Positions 37,501-46,121 of a stretch of 53,029 bases of DNA are shown here, one piece after another (within the stretch, counting starts at the first letter, position 1; every line of letters starts with the position of its first letter). The DNA is from Pseudomonadota bacterium (lineage in GTDB: Bacteria > Pseudomonadota > Gammaproteobacteria > Burkholderiales > Chitinibacteraceae). A program made the position numbers and the translations under genes. The DNA lies in NCBI GenBank assembly GCA_026399755.1, contig JAPLQI010000053.1, positions 1 to 53,029 of the forward strand, read 5' to 3'. The notes below the pieces were generated by a model, which was given only the letters and a program-made list of their open reading frames with translations, was not told the DNA's origin and did no database searches.

Positions 37501-37579
37501 AGGGTATTTATTTAGCAGGCCTGTACCTGCTTCTGAATTTGAAGAGATGTTAGCTGCAAATATAATATTGCCCCTATAA
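34532..37579 (+). CDS. Membrane PAS-GGDEF-EAL protein (cyclic di-GMP turnover)
   Basis: A 1015-residue signalling protein. A membrane segment at about 22-44 and another at about 303-326 flank a periplasmic Cache-like sensor domain. Two PAS domains follow (about 335-450 and 455-580, the second with a PAC motif ending IGTMTDITERKEAQ). The GGDEF domain has an intact GGDEF at 664-668 and the EAL domain has EAL at 792-794 (GAEALIRWNHP) with DDFGTGYSSLSYLK, so both cyclase and phosphodiesterase activity are possible. The start is the GTG at 34532, with AAGGTG five bases upstream. It is a single gene; the ligand sensed outside the cell is unknown. Confidence 0.93.
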   Translation: MSPHQPAPTHEAEQSFEQIRQLLIVLSSCVFVFTLAAVSWSIYRGYQDTIQSTEKEMLTMARAIDEHLSRTMENSLHPLTHLQDDEIFKSCFAAKNEACLYALLNRQLGHYPQLNTFAAAYANGEISVSTLQHPAPEHNIAQSLTFSVPKLQPQAPFYIAEQQTDPSGNLEIIPLVRALTTHEGEFNGVLIAGIKPSYFETFYASLSQRKSIIIRLFRSDGISLARFPHDEHDIGRDISSKQFFSSDFSRQDSGLFTEHSHIEEITRIFGWRYLNKWHLGISVGIDKKEALRPWKNESLLNGGITLLILLFGGLLLIYVFRQLARLEKTEADLYLTKVAVEHGADMAVWLDAQGRIRYVNTTACTRLGYSESELLSMQLIEINPNYNPDHWQRFWQKLKTNKYLRDEITLKARNGENIPTEINSNFIVFKKLEYNCAVVRDISERRIAELAIIKSEQQLRLALEASSTGLFEMPILGDQTAITSPEYDRLLGLKPGEESFQKWQHQTHPDDKEQSLAQFQQYLKGETTQLISEYRRKTQSGEYRWFQSRGKFVAFDHQGKPTRIIGTMTDITERKEAQERIIELANFDSVTGLANRNLLRDELRLALASAARNQQNLAVFFLDLDRFKTINDSLGHAAGDAVLAQVANRFKQLISPGDILARLGGDEFVIVLTNITHSLMAGSIAEKILASFAKPFELEAGHFSTSTSIGISIYPEDGLIADDLIRHADVAMFQAKAQGRSTFQYFTSEMNTRASERLELETSMRTALLNQEFVLYYQPQVSLEDGRIIGAEALIRWNHPKHGLISPAKFIPIAEDCRLIIPIGNWVLQEACRQAAAWQAKGLAPINMAVNLSPHQLHQANFLKLIESVLNDAQLDARYLELEVTESVIMQEVKQVMSTLHGIKQLGVKLSLDDFGTGYSSLSYLKRFAFNKLKIDQSFVQDACNNNNDAAIVLAIIGLGQTLGMDVLAEGVETREQLAFLKQTKITSIQGYLFSRPVPASEFEEMLAANIILPL

Positions 37580-37606
37580 AAAACGCCGGGTAAACCCGGC
37601 ATTTCA
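37580..37606. terminator. Bidirectional terminator between convergent genes
   Basis: GCCGGG-TAAA-CCCGGC (37585-37600) is flanked by AAAAAAC on the left and ATTTCATTT on the right. On the minus strand it gives a T6 tract ending the acyl-CoA-binding protein gene; on the plus strand it lies directly after the GGDEF-EAL stop codon. Confidence 0.85.
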
Positions 37607-37607
37607 T

Positions 37608-37874
37608 TTATTCGTCGTTCGCTTTTAATTCTGTAACCAAATCAATATATTTTTGTTTGGCTTCGTCGCTACTCACACCGACTAATTCAGACCATGCATC
37701 AAACTTAGCACGGGCTACAAACTGAATGGCCGATGGGCGATCGCCTGTTGCATCGCCTTCCGCCGCTTGTTTAAACAAAGAATAAAGCTTGAGCTTCGTC
37801 GCCACATCCGGCGCATCGTTTAATTTAACCACATCATCTTGCGCGGTTTGAAACAGGGTAGCCAGATCAGACAT
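37608..37874 (-). CDS. Acyl-CoA-binding protein
   Basis: An 88-residue four-helix ACBP domain protein that carries long-chain acyl-CoA in the cytoplasm. MSDLATLFQTAQDDVVKLND, LKLYSLFKQAAEGDATG and FVARAKFDAWSELVGVSSDEAKQKYIDLV (split by position along the chain) follow the family, with the conserved YxLFKQA and KFDAW. The ATG at 37874 follows GGAG at good spacing. It lies 100 bp downstream of pyrC' on the same strand. Confidence 0.9.
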   Translation of the reverse strand: MSDLATLFQTAQDDVVKLNDAPDVATKLKLYSLFKQAAEGDATGDRPSAIQFVARAKFDAWSELVGVSSDEAKQKYIDLVTELKANDE

Positions 37875-37973
37875 TGTGTTCTCCAAGAAAGGATTTAAAC
37901 GATCGTTTCAATAAGGCAAAAGTATAGCCCGAGTGCCAAGATAAACCAAGCAGCGCGGGCTTGTTGATATCCC

Positions 37974-39251
37974 TTACTTTGCTAATTGATACACTCGCTT
38001 GCCTTTTACCAGCGTATGCAGCACTTGGCCCTTCATTTCCATCCCCACAAACGGCGTGTTTTTGCCTTGGCTCTTTAATGCGACAGGAGTGACCTGCCAA
38101 TGCGCTTCTGGATCAAAAATCACCAAATCTGCACGATGCCCTACTTCTAAGCCCGCAGCAAAGCCCAGCATTTTAGCGGGAACGGCGGTGATTTTAGCCA
38201 AGGCTTGCGGCAGCGGAATATGCTGGCGCTCGGCCCATGCAAGGGTGAGTGGCAAGAGCAGCTCTAGGCCGGTTGCACCCGATTCAGCTTCGGCAAATGG
38301 CAGTAATTTACCGTCGTCATCCACAGGGGTATGGTCTGAGCAAATGGCGTCTATCGTGCCATCCGCCAGTGCCACCACAATGGCATCGCGATCACGAACC
38401 GAGCGTAATGGCGGATCAAAACGGAAATTGCTATCAAAAAATCCTATATCCACATCGGCCAAATGAATATGGTTGATGCTCACATCGCAAGTAATCGGCA
38501 AGCCCTGTTTCTTGGCTACACGTACCAGATCCAGCCCCGCCATGGATGAAAGGCGGCATAAATGCACGCGCGCGCCGGTTTCTTTCATGAGCAGCAGAAT
38601 ATTAGAAATAGCCACGGTTTCGGCCAGTACCGGAATCCCCGTCAGGCCCAAACGAGTAGCGTAATCGCCATCGTGGGCCACGCCACATCCTAAATCAGCG
38701 TCTTGCGCACGCAGGCGCAGCTCTACGCCAAAAGTAGCAGCGTATTGCATGGCACGATACATAATTTGCAAATCACGAATCGGCTGATCGCCTTGCGAAA
38801 ACGCCACACAACCGGCATCGCGCAGCTCAGCCATTTCGGTTAGCTCTAGGCCTTTAAGTTGGCGGCTTAAAGCGCCAACCGGATAGAGGCGAGCCAAATT
38901 CAGATTTTTAGCACGCTGGCGCAGCATGGTAACAAGGCTAGGCTCATCGAGCGGCGGATCGGTGTCTGGTGGGCACACAATACTGGTGACCCCACCGGCC
39001 ACCGCAGCGGCCATTTCAGATGCTAAGGTGGCTTTATATTCAAAACCCGGCTCACGCAAACGCGCGGCCAAATCAACTAGACCGGGGCTAACACATAAGC
39101 CCTTGGCATTAATCGTTTCATCAGTAACAAAGCCAGCAGGAGCAGCGCCCACGCCAACAATTTTGCCGCCAGCTAAATATAAATCAGCCACTTGATCGGT
39201 GTTATTTAGTGGATCAATTAATCGCCCACCAAGAATTGCGATGTTTTTCAT
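37974..39251 (-). CDS. pyrC: Dihydroorotase-like protein PyrC' (probably non-catalytic)
   Basis: A 425-residue amidohydrolase-fold protein next to pyrB. The metal-binding HxH of active dihydroorotases, normally in a DxHxHLREPG context, is replaced here by DLAARLREPG, and the downstream HH is replaced by INHIH; SDHTP retains the late Asp. In Pseudomonas an equally degenerate PyrC' has no activity but is needed as a structural partner of aspartate transcarbamoylase. The same role is inferred here, with a functional pyrC elsewhere. The ATG at 39251 lies one base after the pyrB stop; the longer frame to 39317 would lie within pyrB. Confidence 0.9.
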   Translation of the reverse strand: MKNIAILGGRLIDPLNNTDQVADLYLAGGKIVGVGAAPAGFVTDETINAKGLCVSPGLVDLAARLREPGFEYKATLASEMAAAVAGGVTSIVCPPDTDPPLDEPSLVTMLRQRAKNLNLARLYPVGALSRQLKGLELTEMAELRDAGCVAFSQGDQPIRDLQIMYRAMQYAATFGVELRLRAQDADLGCGVAHDGDYATRLGLTGIPVLAETVAISNILLLMKETGARVHLCRLSSMAGLDLVRVAKKQGLPITCDVSINHIHLADVDIGFFDSNFRFDPPLRSVRDRDAIVVALADGTIDAICSDHTPVDDDGKLLPFAEAESGATGLELLLPLTLAWAERQHIPLPQALAKITAVPAKMLGFAAGLEVGHRADLVIFDPEAHWQVTPVALKSQGKNTPFVGMEMKGQVLHTLVKGKRVYQLAK

Positions 39252-39252
39252 T

Positions 39253-40215
39253 TTATTTATTCGCTTTCTGATTACGGGCCACAATCGCCAGCACAGCCAT
39301 GCGCACAGCAATACCAAAGGTCACTTGCGGCAAGATCACCGCTTGCGGGCCATCAGCCACGGCAGAATCGATCTCTACGCCTCGATTCATCGGGCCGGGG
39401 TGCATCACGATGGCATCTGGCTTAGCCAGCGCCAGTTTTTCCGGAGTGAGGCCGTAATACTTAAAGAATTCTTGAGTCGATGGCAGAAAAGCCCCCGCCA
39501 TACGCTCGTTTTGCAAACGCAGCATGGCAATCACATCCACGTCTTTCAGGCCTTCGGCCATATCGTGGTACACATGCACGCCCAGCTGCTCAATGCCCGT
39601 AGGCAGCAAGGTTTTAGGCGCTATCACGCGAATTTCCGGGCAGCCTAAAGTGCTGAGCGCATGGATTTGCGAACGCGCCACACGCGAATGCAAAACATCG
39701 CCAACAATCGCCACGCGCAGCTTGGTGAAGTCGCCCTTAAAGTGGCGAATGGTAAACATATCCAGCATGGCTTGCGTAGGGTGGGCATGGCGGCCGTCCC
39801 CAGCATTCACCACGGCAATGCCTTTCTTTACGTGCTTGGCAATCAAATGCGCCGCGCCCGATTCTGAATGGCGCACCACAAATAAATTAGCGCCCATCGC
39901 TTCCAGATTGTGGATGGTATCGAGCAGCGTTTCGCCCTTGGCGGTGCTAGAAGCTTGAATATTAAGGCTGGATACATCGCCGCTTAGGCGTTTTGCAGCC
40001 AGTTCAAAGGTGGTGCGGGTGCGGGTCGAGTTTTCAAAAAATAAATTAAAAACAGACGTACCAGCTAGATCTTGCCATTTATTATTCAGTAATTCGCCGT
40101 TCTCAACGTATTCGGCCGCCTGATCGAGGATTTGCGTCAGGATGCGCTTAGGCAGGCCTTCAGTAGTCAGTAGATGGATCAGCTCACCTTGAGCATTTAA
40201 CTGCGGGTTATACAT
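39253..40215 (-). CDS. pyrB: Aspartate carbamoyltransferase catalytic subunit
   Basis: A 320-residue enzyme joining carbamoyl phosphate and aspartate in pyrimidine synthesis. [13 protein letters not shown] is the carbamoyl phosphate site, [12 protein letters not shown] and [12 protein letters not shown] bind substrate. ATG 40215 is chosen because GAGG lies six bases before it; ATG 40221 overlaps that GAGG. It overlaps ruvX by 8 bp and is followed by pyrC'. No pyrR or pyrI gene is present in the cluster. Confidence 0.96.
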   Translation of the reverse strand: MYNPQLNAQGELIHLLTTEGLPKRILTQILDQAAEYVENGELLNNKWQDLAGTSVFNLFFENSTRTRTTFELAAKRLSGDVSSLNIQASSTAKGETLLDTIHNLEAMGANLFVVRHSESGAAHLIAKHVKKGIAVVNAGDGRHAHPTQAMLDMFTIRHFKGDFTKLRVAIVGDVLHSRVARSQIHALSTLGCPEIRVIAPKTLLPTGIEQLGVHVYHDMAEGLKDVDVIAMLRLQNERMAGAFLPSTQEFFKYYGLTPEKLALAKPDAIVMHPGPMNRGVEIDSAVADGPQAVILPQVTFGIAVRMAVLAIVARNQKANK

Positions 40216-40690
40216 CGGCATCCTCGTCGGAACGATCAACTAAAACCTCGGCCGAGCGGTGGCTGAGTGCCTCGCCGATCTCCGGGGAATCGAGATAAGT
40301 TTGTAAAATTTGCATCGCAGCCACTTGATCCAGGGCTGGCTTTTGACGGCGGCCACGCACCCCGGCTTCGTTTAACGCGCTACAGGCAGCTGCGCTGGAT
40401 AATCGCTCGTCCACTAGAAACACCGGCAGACCAAAACGCCCGTGCAGACGATTAGCAAATTTGCGCGAAAGGCGCGTCATCTCATGCGGCGTGCCATCTA
40501 AATGGCTAGGCAGGCCAACGATTAAACAGCTAGGCTGCCACTCACGAATCAGCTGCTCAACCCGCGCAAAACGGCGCTCGTTTTCTTCCGCGGTGATGGT
40601 TTCTACCGGATGGGCAATGCCCAGCTCGGACGAGCCAACGGCTACACCGATCCGCACTTCACCAAAATCAAAAGCCAGGAGAGTACTCAT
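40208..40690 (-). CDS. ruvX: Putative pre-16S rRNA nuclease / Holliday junction resolvase-like YqgF
   Basis: A 160-residue RNase H-fold protein. [19 protein letters not shown] contains the first catalytic aspartate (D8); [11 protein letters not shown] and [12 protein letters not shown] carry further family residues, and [15 protein letters not shown] has the last aspartate. In E. coli YqgF is needed for processing the 5' end of 16S rRNA. The frame runs to 40729, but the family begins at ATG 40690. It follows yqgE by 68 bp. Confidence 0.93.
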   Translation of the reverse strand: MSTLLAFDFGEVRIGVAVGSSELGIAHPVETITAEENERRFARVEQLIREWQPSCLIVGLPSHLDGTPHEMTRLSRKFANRLHGRFGLPVFLVDERLSSAAACSALNEAGVRGRRQKPALDQVAAMQILQTYLDSPEIGEALSHRSAEVLVDRSDEDADV

Positions 40691-40758
40691 TATTTTCCAG
40701 ATGACAGCCCAGATTTCGAGCGTTTTCAAAATGTGGCGAACCTAAAAGCGCAGCCGAA

Positions 40759-41322
40759 TTAAGCGTGGCCCGCTTCTTTAGACAACATTGCAATATCAAT
40801 ACCCAGCAGGCCTAAGGCTGCTGCATAACGCGCTTCGGGCGGTAAATCAAAAATAATTTTGGGATCGGCTTCTACCGTAAGCCAGGAATTCTGTGCGATC
40901 TCGTTTTCTAACTGCCCAGCATCCCAGCCGGCATAGCCCAAGGTGAGGAACACCTGATCGGGCCCTTCACCATCGCCGAGTGCCTGCAAGACATCTCTAG
41001 AAGTAGACAGCCCCATTTCATCCGAAACGGCCAAGCTAGATTGCCAGCTGCCCAAGGGCGTATGCAGCACAAAACCCCTATCGGTTTGCACCGGCCCGCC
41101 GAAGTGCACCGATAGCGCCGCCATATCGGGGCGATGCAGCTCGATATCAATCTGCTCAAATAGCGACGCCAGCGTCATACCTAACGGCCGATTAACAATC
41201 ACACCCATTGCACCACGCTCATTGTGCTCGCACACAAAGGTCAGGGCTCGGGAGAAAATCGGATCGACGAGGCTAGGCATCGCAATCAAAAAATGACGAG
41301 AAAAGTTCATTGCGTTATCCAT
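40759..41322 (-). CDS. yqgE: YqgE/AlgH family protein (UPF0301)
   Basis: A protein of 187 residues with [18 protein letters not shown] at the start, [34 protein letters not shown] and [17 protein letters not shown], all typical of UPF0301. Its molecular function is unclear. I chose ATG 41322; ATG 41310 is an equally possible start. It begins the yqgE-ruvX-pyrB-pyrC' run, an order also known from Pseudomonas, and is divergent from the photolyase gene. Confidence 0.92.
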   Translation of the reverse strand: MDNAMNFSRHFLIAMPSLVDPIFSRALTFVCEHNERGAMGVIVNRPLGMTLASLFEQIDIELHRPDMAALSVHFGGPVQTDRGFVLHTPLGSWQSSLAVSDEMGLSTSRDVLQALGDGEGPDQVFLTLGYAGWDAGQLENEIAQNSWLTVEADPKIIFDLPPEARYAAALGLLGIDIAMLSKEAGHA

Positions 41323-41415
41323 GCCTGCAATTATCGCACAAGGCGCTAAAAATGGGCGCATCAGCGAGGCCGATGGCACAATACGGCATTAATATTCATT
41401 ACGCCGCCTCTGCCC

Positions 41416-42801
41416 ATGACATCAATCGTTTGGTTTCGCCGCGATCTACGCCTATTTGACCATGCGGCTCTGCACCACGCCCTCAAAGCCTCTAAAAACG
41501 TGATTGCGGTGTTTGTTTTTGACACTGCTATTTTAGATGGATTATCAAAAGAAGACCGGCGCGTGGCCTTTATCTGGCAGAGCCTGCAGCAATTAAAGGC
41601 GGCGCTGATTGCGCAAGGCTCAGATTTAATCATTCGCCACGGCATAGCCAGCGATGAAATTCCTCGTCTGGTAGCAGAGTTCAAAGCCACCGCAGTTTAC
41701 TGCAACCACGATTACGAACCAGCGGCCATTGCCAGAGATCTCAGTGTAGCCGAGCAATTAACCACCATGGATTGCCACTTTTACAGCTTCAAAGATCAAG
41801 TGATTTTTGAAAAAGACGAAGTGCTCACAAAAACCGGCGGCATGTATAGCGTGTTTACCCCGTATAAACGCGCCTGGCTGGCCAAAGTGAATGACTTTTA
41901 TTTGAAGTCCTATCCTGTGCAGCCATATTTAGCCCACCTTGCCCCGCTCAGTGCTAAGGCGATGCCGACGCTAGCCGAGTTGGGCTTTGATGAAGTCGAT
42001 ATTAATTACCTCAAACCCGGCATGGATGGCGGCGAAGCGCTATTTGATGATTTTTGCCAGCGCATCGGAGATTACCAAGAAGCGCGAGATTTCCCAGCAG
42101 TCAAAGGCGTGTCTTATTTATCCGTGCATCTGCGCTTTGGAACAGTATCGATCAGAGAATTAGCAAAAAGAGCTTGGCAGATTGGCGGAGCAGGAGCAGA
42201 GACATGGCTTTCCGAGCTGATCTGGCGCGAGTTTTACCAGCAAATTCTCTGGCATCGGCCCGAAGTGGTTCAGCACGCATTTAAGCCTGAATACAACACG
42301 TTGCCTTTCCCAAATAATCCTGAATACTTTGCCGCATGGTGCGAAGGCCGAACGGGCTTTCCGATAGTAGATGCCGCCATGCGCCAGCTAAATCAAACCG
42401 GCTTTATGCATAATCGCTTGCGCATGATTGCCGCCAGCTTTTTGGTCAAAGATTTACTGATTGACTGGCGCTGGGGCGAGCGCTATTTCGCCGACAAACT
42501 CAACGATTTTGACTTGGCCGCCAATAACGGCGGCTGGCAATGGGCGGCTTCCACCGGCTGCGATGCCCAGCCTTATTTCCGGATATTTAACCCAGTTACC
42601 CAATCAGAACGCTTTGATCCTCAGGGTAAGTTTATCCGCCGCTATTGCCCTGAGCTGGACGCACTCAGCCATAAAGAAATCCACGCGCCATGGTTGGCTA
42701 AAGCTATTTTTGGGCAAAAAGCCAACTATGATTATCCTGAGCCGATTGTTGATCATGCCGTGCAACGCTTGGCGGCACTGGCTTTATTTAAACGCAGTTA
42801 A
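41416..42801 (+). CDS. phrB: Deoxyribodipyrimidine photolyase (class I CPD)
   Basis: A 461-residue flavoprotein that repairs UV-induced pyrimidine dimers using blue light. The N-terminal alpha/beta antenna domain starts IVWFRRDLRLFDHAAL. The helical FAD domain has SELIWREFYQQILW, GFPIVDAAMRQLNQTGFMHNR (given here as neighbouring segments), and NNGGWQWAASTGCDAQPYFR, the class I CPD photolyase signature with the FAD-contacting asparagine. It is followed by the two small exported paralogues. Confidence 0.95.
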   Translation: MTSIVWFRRDLRLFDHAALHHALKASKNVIAVFVFDTAILDGLSKEDRRVAFIWQSLQQLKAALIAQGSDLIIRHGIASDEIPRLVAEFKATAVYCNHDYEPAAIARDLSVAEQLTTMDCHFYSFKDQVIFEKDEVLTKTGGMYSVFTPYKRAWLAKVNDFYLKSYPVQPYLAHLAPLSAKAMPTLAELGFDEVDINYLKPGMDGGEALFDDFCQRIGDYQEARDFPAVKGVSYLSVHLRFGTVSIRELAKRAWQIGGAGAETWLSELIWREFYQQILWHRPEVVQHAFKPEYNTLPFPNNPEYFAAWCEGRTGFPIVDAAMRQLNQTGFMHNRLRMIAASFLVKDLLIDWRWGERYFADKLNDFDLAANNGGWQWAASTGCDAQPYFRIFNPVTQSERFDPQGKFIRRYCPELDALSHKEIHAPWLAKAIFGQKANYDYPEPIVDHAVQRLAALALFKRS

Positions 42802-42830
42802 TCACGTCACCCAAAGGAGCCCGCGCGACG

Positions 42831-43202
42831 ATGTTGAAAATTTTCACCCCAGCAAGGCTAATTGCCCTTGGTGTTTTTCTAGCCATTAGCGCCAGCGCCG
42901 TCGCTTACTTTGCCATCATGCAAGAAAAAGAGCAGGACGGGCACTGGCCTTGGCCACTCAACGGCTCGCTGATTAATCAATCCGCTCAGGCAGCCAAAGT
43001 TTGGGATGACGATCATCTTTACTACACGATTGCCGCAAAAACGCGCTCTAGTGATCGCCAAGATGTGGATCATGCACAAGAAACAGCATCGGGGCGCTGG
43101 TGCAAAGTAGGTATGAGTACAGTCACGCTAAAAGCCGATGGCTATTTAGAAAACTGCCCTTGTTTTGCACTCGACGCTGGCCGCGCCTGCATACAATTTT
43201 AA
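42831..43202 (+). CDS. Small exported protein with WPWPLNG motif, paralogue 1
   Basis: A 123-residue protein of no recognised family. An N-terminal hydrophobic segment (LIALGVFLAISASAVAYFAI) is a signal peptide or membrane anchor. The mature domain has HWPWPLNG, NQS, KVWDDDH, DVDH, RWCKVG, then ENCPCF and DAGRAC. The same landmarks in the same order occur in the next gene, so this is a tandem gene pair. The four cysteines (RWC, CPC, RAC) could form disulfides in the periplasm. AAGGAG lies eleven bases before the ATG. Function unknown. Confidence 0.7.
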   Translation: MLKIFTPARLIALGVFLAISASAVAYFAIMQEKEQDGHWPWPLNGSLINQSAQAAKVWDDDHLYYTIAAKTRSSDRQDVDHAQETASGRWCKVGMSTVTLKADGYLENCPCFALDAGRACIQF

Positions 43203-43284
43203 CGCTCTAAAGCGGCAATAGATCACAGCCACAGACAAGGGAATAGCGGCATGATGGTGGGCTGACTTTTCCGCGCGTATACCC

Positions 43285-43701
43285 ATGACCCGTACGACCC
43301 GAATTCTCTACACCCTACTTTTTCTCAGTATCAGTTGCCTCAGTACCTACGCTTCCGCTATGTATTGGCCTTGGCCCCTAAATGGCAAGGTAGTGAATCA
43401 AAGCCGCCTGCCCGTTGCCGTTTGGGATGGCGAACACGGAATTTACACCCTGCCCGCCCACAGCTTTAGCCCCAAAGCGCTCGATGTGGATCATCTGTAT
43501 TCCAGCCTGAATAATCGCTGGTGCAAAATTGGTCCGCTTAAAGTACAAATTGATAGCAAAGGCAATATTGATCAGTGTGAATGCTGGGTAGATAACGCAG
43601 GAGATGCGTGTAATAGCAGCGCTGTGGTGGCCGAAGTAAAATCCAGCGCCGCGCCTAAAGTAGCGCAAGCCGCACAACCTGCCAGCATTCCTGCATCCTA
43701 G
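43285..43701 (+). CDS. Small exported protein with WPWPLNG motif, paralogue 2
   Basis: A 138-residue protein paralogous to the preceding one. A cleavable signal peptide (LLFLSISCLSTYASA) is followed directly by MYWPWPLNG, NQS, AVWDGEH, YTLPA, DVDH, RWCKIG, CECW and NAGDAC. Unlike paralogue 1 it has an alanine/proline-rich low-complexity tail of about 30 residues, which may span or anchor to the wall. It lies 82 bp after paralogue 1 and its stop is three bases from the stop of the convergent CPBP gene. Family and function unknown. Confidence 0.7.
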   Translation: MTRTTRILYTLLFLSISCLSTYASAMYWPWPLNGKVVNQSRLPVAVWDGEHGIYTLPAHSFSPKALDVDHLYSSLNNRWCKIGPLKVQIDSKGNIDQCECWVDNAGDACNSSAVVAEVKSSAAPKVAQAAQPASIPAS

Positions 43702-43704
43702 CCC

Positions 43705-44586
43705 CTATGCTCCTACATATTTGGGGTAGGTAAAGCAAAGAAAATGGATAAGATTAAATCCAAAGTGCAAAAGAATCGCCACCTCAATACGCCTGCTCTG
43801 CTGATACACCAAGGCATAGCCCAAACCAGCCAAGCTAGATAAAGCCATATACATCGGGCCACCCGCAAAATGAGCCACCCCAAATAACAACGCCGAAGCG
43901 CCCACCGCCAGCACAGAGCCTAAAGATTTACTACTGATCCGATGCAAAGATTCTTGCACCAAGCCTCGAAAGAACGCCTCCTCGGCAACGCAAGTCAGCA
44001 ATAAATTAACCACAACAAATACCGCCGTAGCGGCTGGCAGTTTTAAATCCAAGTGGAACAACTGGCTAAACAAACCAGCAATGCTCAACAGCCCAATCGT
44101 TGCAAAAATAATTAACCATGAGCGCCTAACATCCGCTTTTAGCCCAGCGAAGCTTGCCGCCTTGCGGCAAAATAAAACCAGCAGCAATAAGCCTGCTATT
44201 CCCTTATCAAAATTGGCATAGAGCGTAAAAGGCGGTGCATCAGCACTAAATTGCACATCCTTAAAAATCAGTACATTACTAAACCCCGGCACGCGATGCA
44301 TCGCAAAAGCCAAAGCCAGCACCGCCGCAATCACCCCCAAAACCAGCCGTAAAACCTTAGGCAGCCGATCACTACTCGCCCCCGATAGCGCCAAAGCCAG
44401 CACTAGAACGAGTAATAAGCCCACAACTCCCAACACCCCCGTTGCCAACGCGGCACAAAGCGCCAGCGCAAAACAAACAAACCAAGGTCGAATAGAAAAC
44501 CTGCCCCAGTGCACCGCAGGCAACCATGCACACACAATGGCCAAGATTAAAAACACATAGGCGGGGGAGCTTAGAAGCATCAACAT
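43705..44586 (-). CDS. CPBP family intramembrane metalloprotease
   Basis: A 293-residue inner membrane protein with about eight hydrophobic segments. The three motifs of the CAAX protease/bacteriocin-processing (CPBP, Abi) family are present: EExxxR in CVAEEAFFRGLVQE, FxxxH in LLFGVAHF, and HxxxN in LHFGFNLIHF. It may process prenylated or other membrane peptides; the substrate is unknown. It converges on the WPWPLNG gene pair with only three bases between stop codons. Confidence 0.85.
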   Translation of the reverse strand: MLMLLSSPAYVFLILAIVCAWLPAVHWGRFSIRPWFVCFALALCAALATGVLGVVGLLLVLVLALALSGASSDRLPKVLRLVLGVIAAVLALAFAMHRVPGFSNVLIFKDVQFSADAPPFTLYANFDKGIAGLLLLVLFCRKAASFAGLKADVRRSWLIIFATIGLLSIAGLFSQLFHLDLKLPAATAVFVVVNLLLTCVAEEAFFRGLVQESLHRISSKSLGSVLAVGASALLFGVAHFAGGPMYMALSSLAGLGYALVYQQSRRIEVAILLHFGFNLIHFLCFTYPKYVGA

Positions 44587-44656
44587 TTAGGATCAATAAG
44601 AGAAAGGAAAACGGGAAGAATAATACGGGAAATAGCTTGGAATAACGCTGCATATT

Positions 44657-44989
44657 GTGCATGGATATTCGCTAGAGCAAGAGCGCAAATTACAAGCAGG
44701 AGAATTAGATTATATTTTTTCGAACGGCCCCATCGAGTATGCACTCGATGAGCGGGATCTTGGCCTTTAATAGGCCTACTCCATTATTTTTGCCTTAATC
44801 CAAGCAGAAAAAGGCTGCGCCTTTGCCCCCGAATCCCTAGCCAAAGCGCAAGACCTACCCCACTACGGCGAGCCCATCCAAAGCAATATCTACACACTGA
44901 GGCGTAAAGGAGCGATCTGCTCTTTGGGCGGGGAGTTTATTGAGGAGGTTAGGGAGGCAAGCTTGATAGGTGATGCAAGGAGTAGTTAG
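44657..44989 (+). pseudogene. Probable decayed small gene interrupted by TAA TAG
   Basis: From a GTG at 44657 the frame codes for about 37 residues (HGYSLEQERKLQAGELDYIF onward), meets two adjacent stops at 44768-44773, then stays open in the same frame to a stop at 44987 (YSIIFALIQAEKGCAFAPES onward, ending EVREASLIGDARSS). Both halves look like protein-coding sequence. The stops lie within a GGCCTTTAATAGGCC palindrome. I do not recognise the family. It could also be two short genes or a chance frame. Nothing else is seen in 44587-45044. Confidence 0.4.
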
Positions 44990-45044
44990 GTCGGAAGTCG
45001 ATTAGCAATAAGAACAGACGTAAAAAACAAACTTCCGATATAAA

Positions 45045-45069
45045 AAAGGCGAGCATGCCGCTCGCCTTT
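45045..45069 (-). terminator. Intrinsic terminator after the aldolase gene
   Basis: AAAGGCGAGC, loop ATGCC, GCTCGCCTTT; on the minus strand it is followed by a T run. It lies just past the stop of the fructose-bisphosphate aldolase gene. Confidence 0.9.
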
Positions 45070-45077
45070 ACTTTTTA

Positions 45078-46121
45078 TTAAGCCTTGTTATATCGCAGCG
45101 CCATTTTCTCCAGCGATACCGGCTTCATTTTCTCCGCCATCCCTGCTGCGCCAAAGGCGTCGTAGCGGGCTTCGCAGACTTCGCGCATGGCGACGATGGC
45201 GGGTTTTAGGTAGGCGCGGGGGTCGAAATCGGCTGGGTTCATCGCCAGATGGCGGCGGATGGCGGCGGTCATGGCTAGGCGCAAATCGGTGTCGATATTG
45301 ATTTTGCGTACGCCGTACTGAATGGCGCGGCGGATTTCTTCTACGGGAACTCCCCATGTAGGTTTCAACTCACCACCGTATTTACGCATTTCTTCGAGCA
45401 ATTCTTGGGGCACGCTGGATGAGCCGTGCATCACCAAATGCACATCGGGGATCACGGCGTTAATGGCACGCACGCGGTCAATCGCAAGTACTTCGCCGCA
45501 GGGTGGCTTGGTGAATTTATACGCGCCGTGGCTGGTGCCGATGGCAATGGCCAGTGCATCTACGCCGGTGGCTTTAACAAAGGCCAGCGCTTCTTGCGGA
45601 TCAGTTAGCATTTCGGCGTGGCTTAATACGCGGTTTGCACCTACGCCGTCTTCTTCTTCGCCCATGCCGGTTTCTAAGCTACCCAAACAGCCCAGCTCGC
45701 CCTCTACGGATACGCCACAAGCATGCGCCATGCGTACCACTTCGGCGGTAACGGCTGCATTGTAAGCGTAGTCTGACGGGGTCTTGCCGTCTTGCAATAA
45801 GGAGCCATCCATCATCACGCTGGTAAAGCCCATTTTAATAGCTGTCATACAGACTGCAGGGCTGACGCCGTGATCTTGGTGCATAACGATGGGTAGATGC
45901 GGATAGCTGGCTACTGCGCCTTCGATCAGCGTTTTAAGGAACTGCTCTCCTGCATATTTACGCGCACCGGCACTGGCCTGCAGGATCACTGGGCTGGACG
46001 TGGCATCGGCGGCTTGCAAAATAGCCTGAACTTGTTCGAGGTTATTCACGTTAAAGGCGGGTACGCCATAGCCGTGTTCGGCGGCGTGATCGAGAACTTG
46101 GCGGAGGGATACGAGTGACAT
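45078..46121 (-). CDS. fba: Class II fructose-bisphosphate aldolase
   Basis: A 347-residue zinc enzyme cleaving fructose 1,6-bisphosphate to dihydroxyacetone phosphate and glyceraldehyde 3-phosphate. D83 and the zinc ligand H84 lie in [24 protein letters not shown] and [12 protein letters not shown] (with a further zinc His) follow, then [13 protein letters not shown]. The sequence is of the Calvin-type subgroup common in betaproteobacteria. ATG 46121 is chosen on homology; the frame extends to 46187. It is downstream of pgk and the cupin gene. Confidence 0.95.
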   Translation of the reverse strand: MSLVSLRQVLDHAAEHGYGVPAFNVNNLEQVQAILQAADATSSPVILQASAGARKYAGEQFLKTLIEGAVASYPHLPIVMHQDHGVSPAVCMTAIKMGFTSVMMDGSLLQDGKTPSDYAYNAAVTAEVVRMAHACGVSVEGELGCLGSLETGMGEEEDGVGANRVLSHAEMLTDPQEALAFVKATGVDALAIAIGTSHGAYKFTKPPCGEVLAIDRVRAINAVIPDVHLVMHGSSSVPQELLEEMRKYGGELKPTWGVPVEEIRRAIQYGVRKINIDTDLRLAMTAAIRRHLAMNPADFDPRAYLKPAIVAMREVCEARYDAFGAAGMAEKMKPVSLEKMALRYNKA

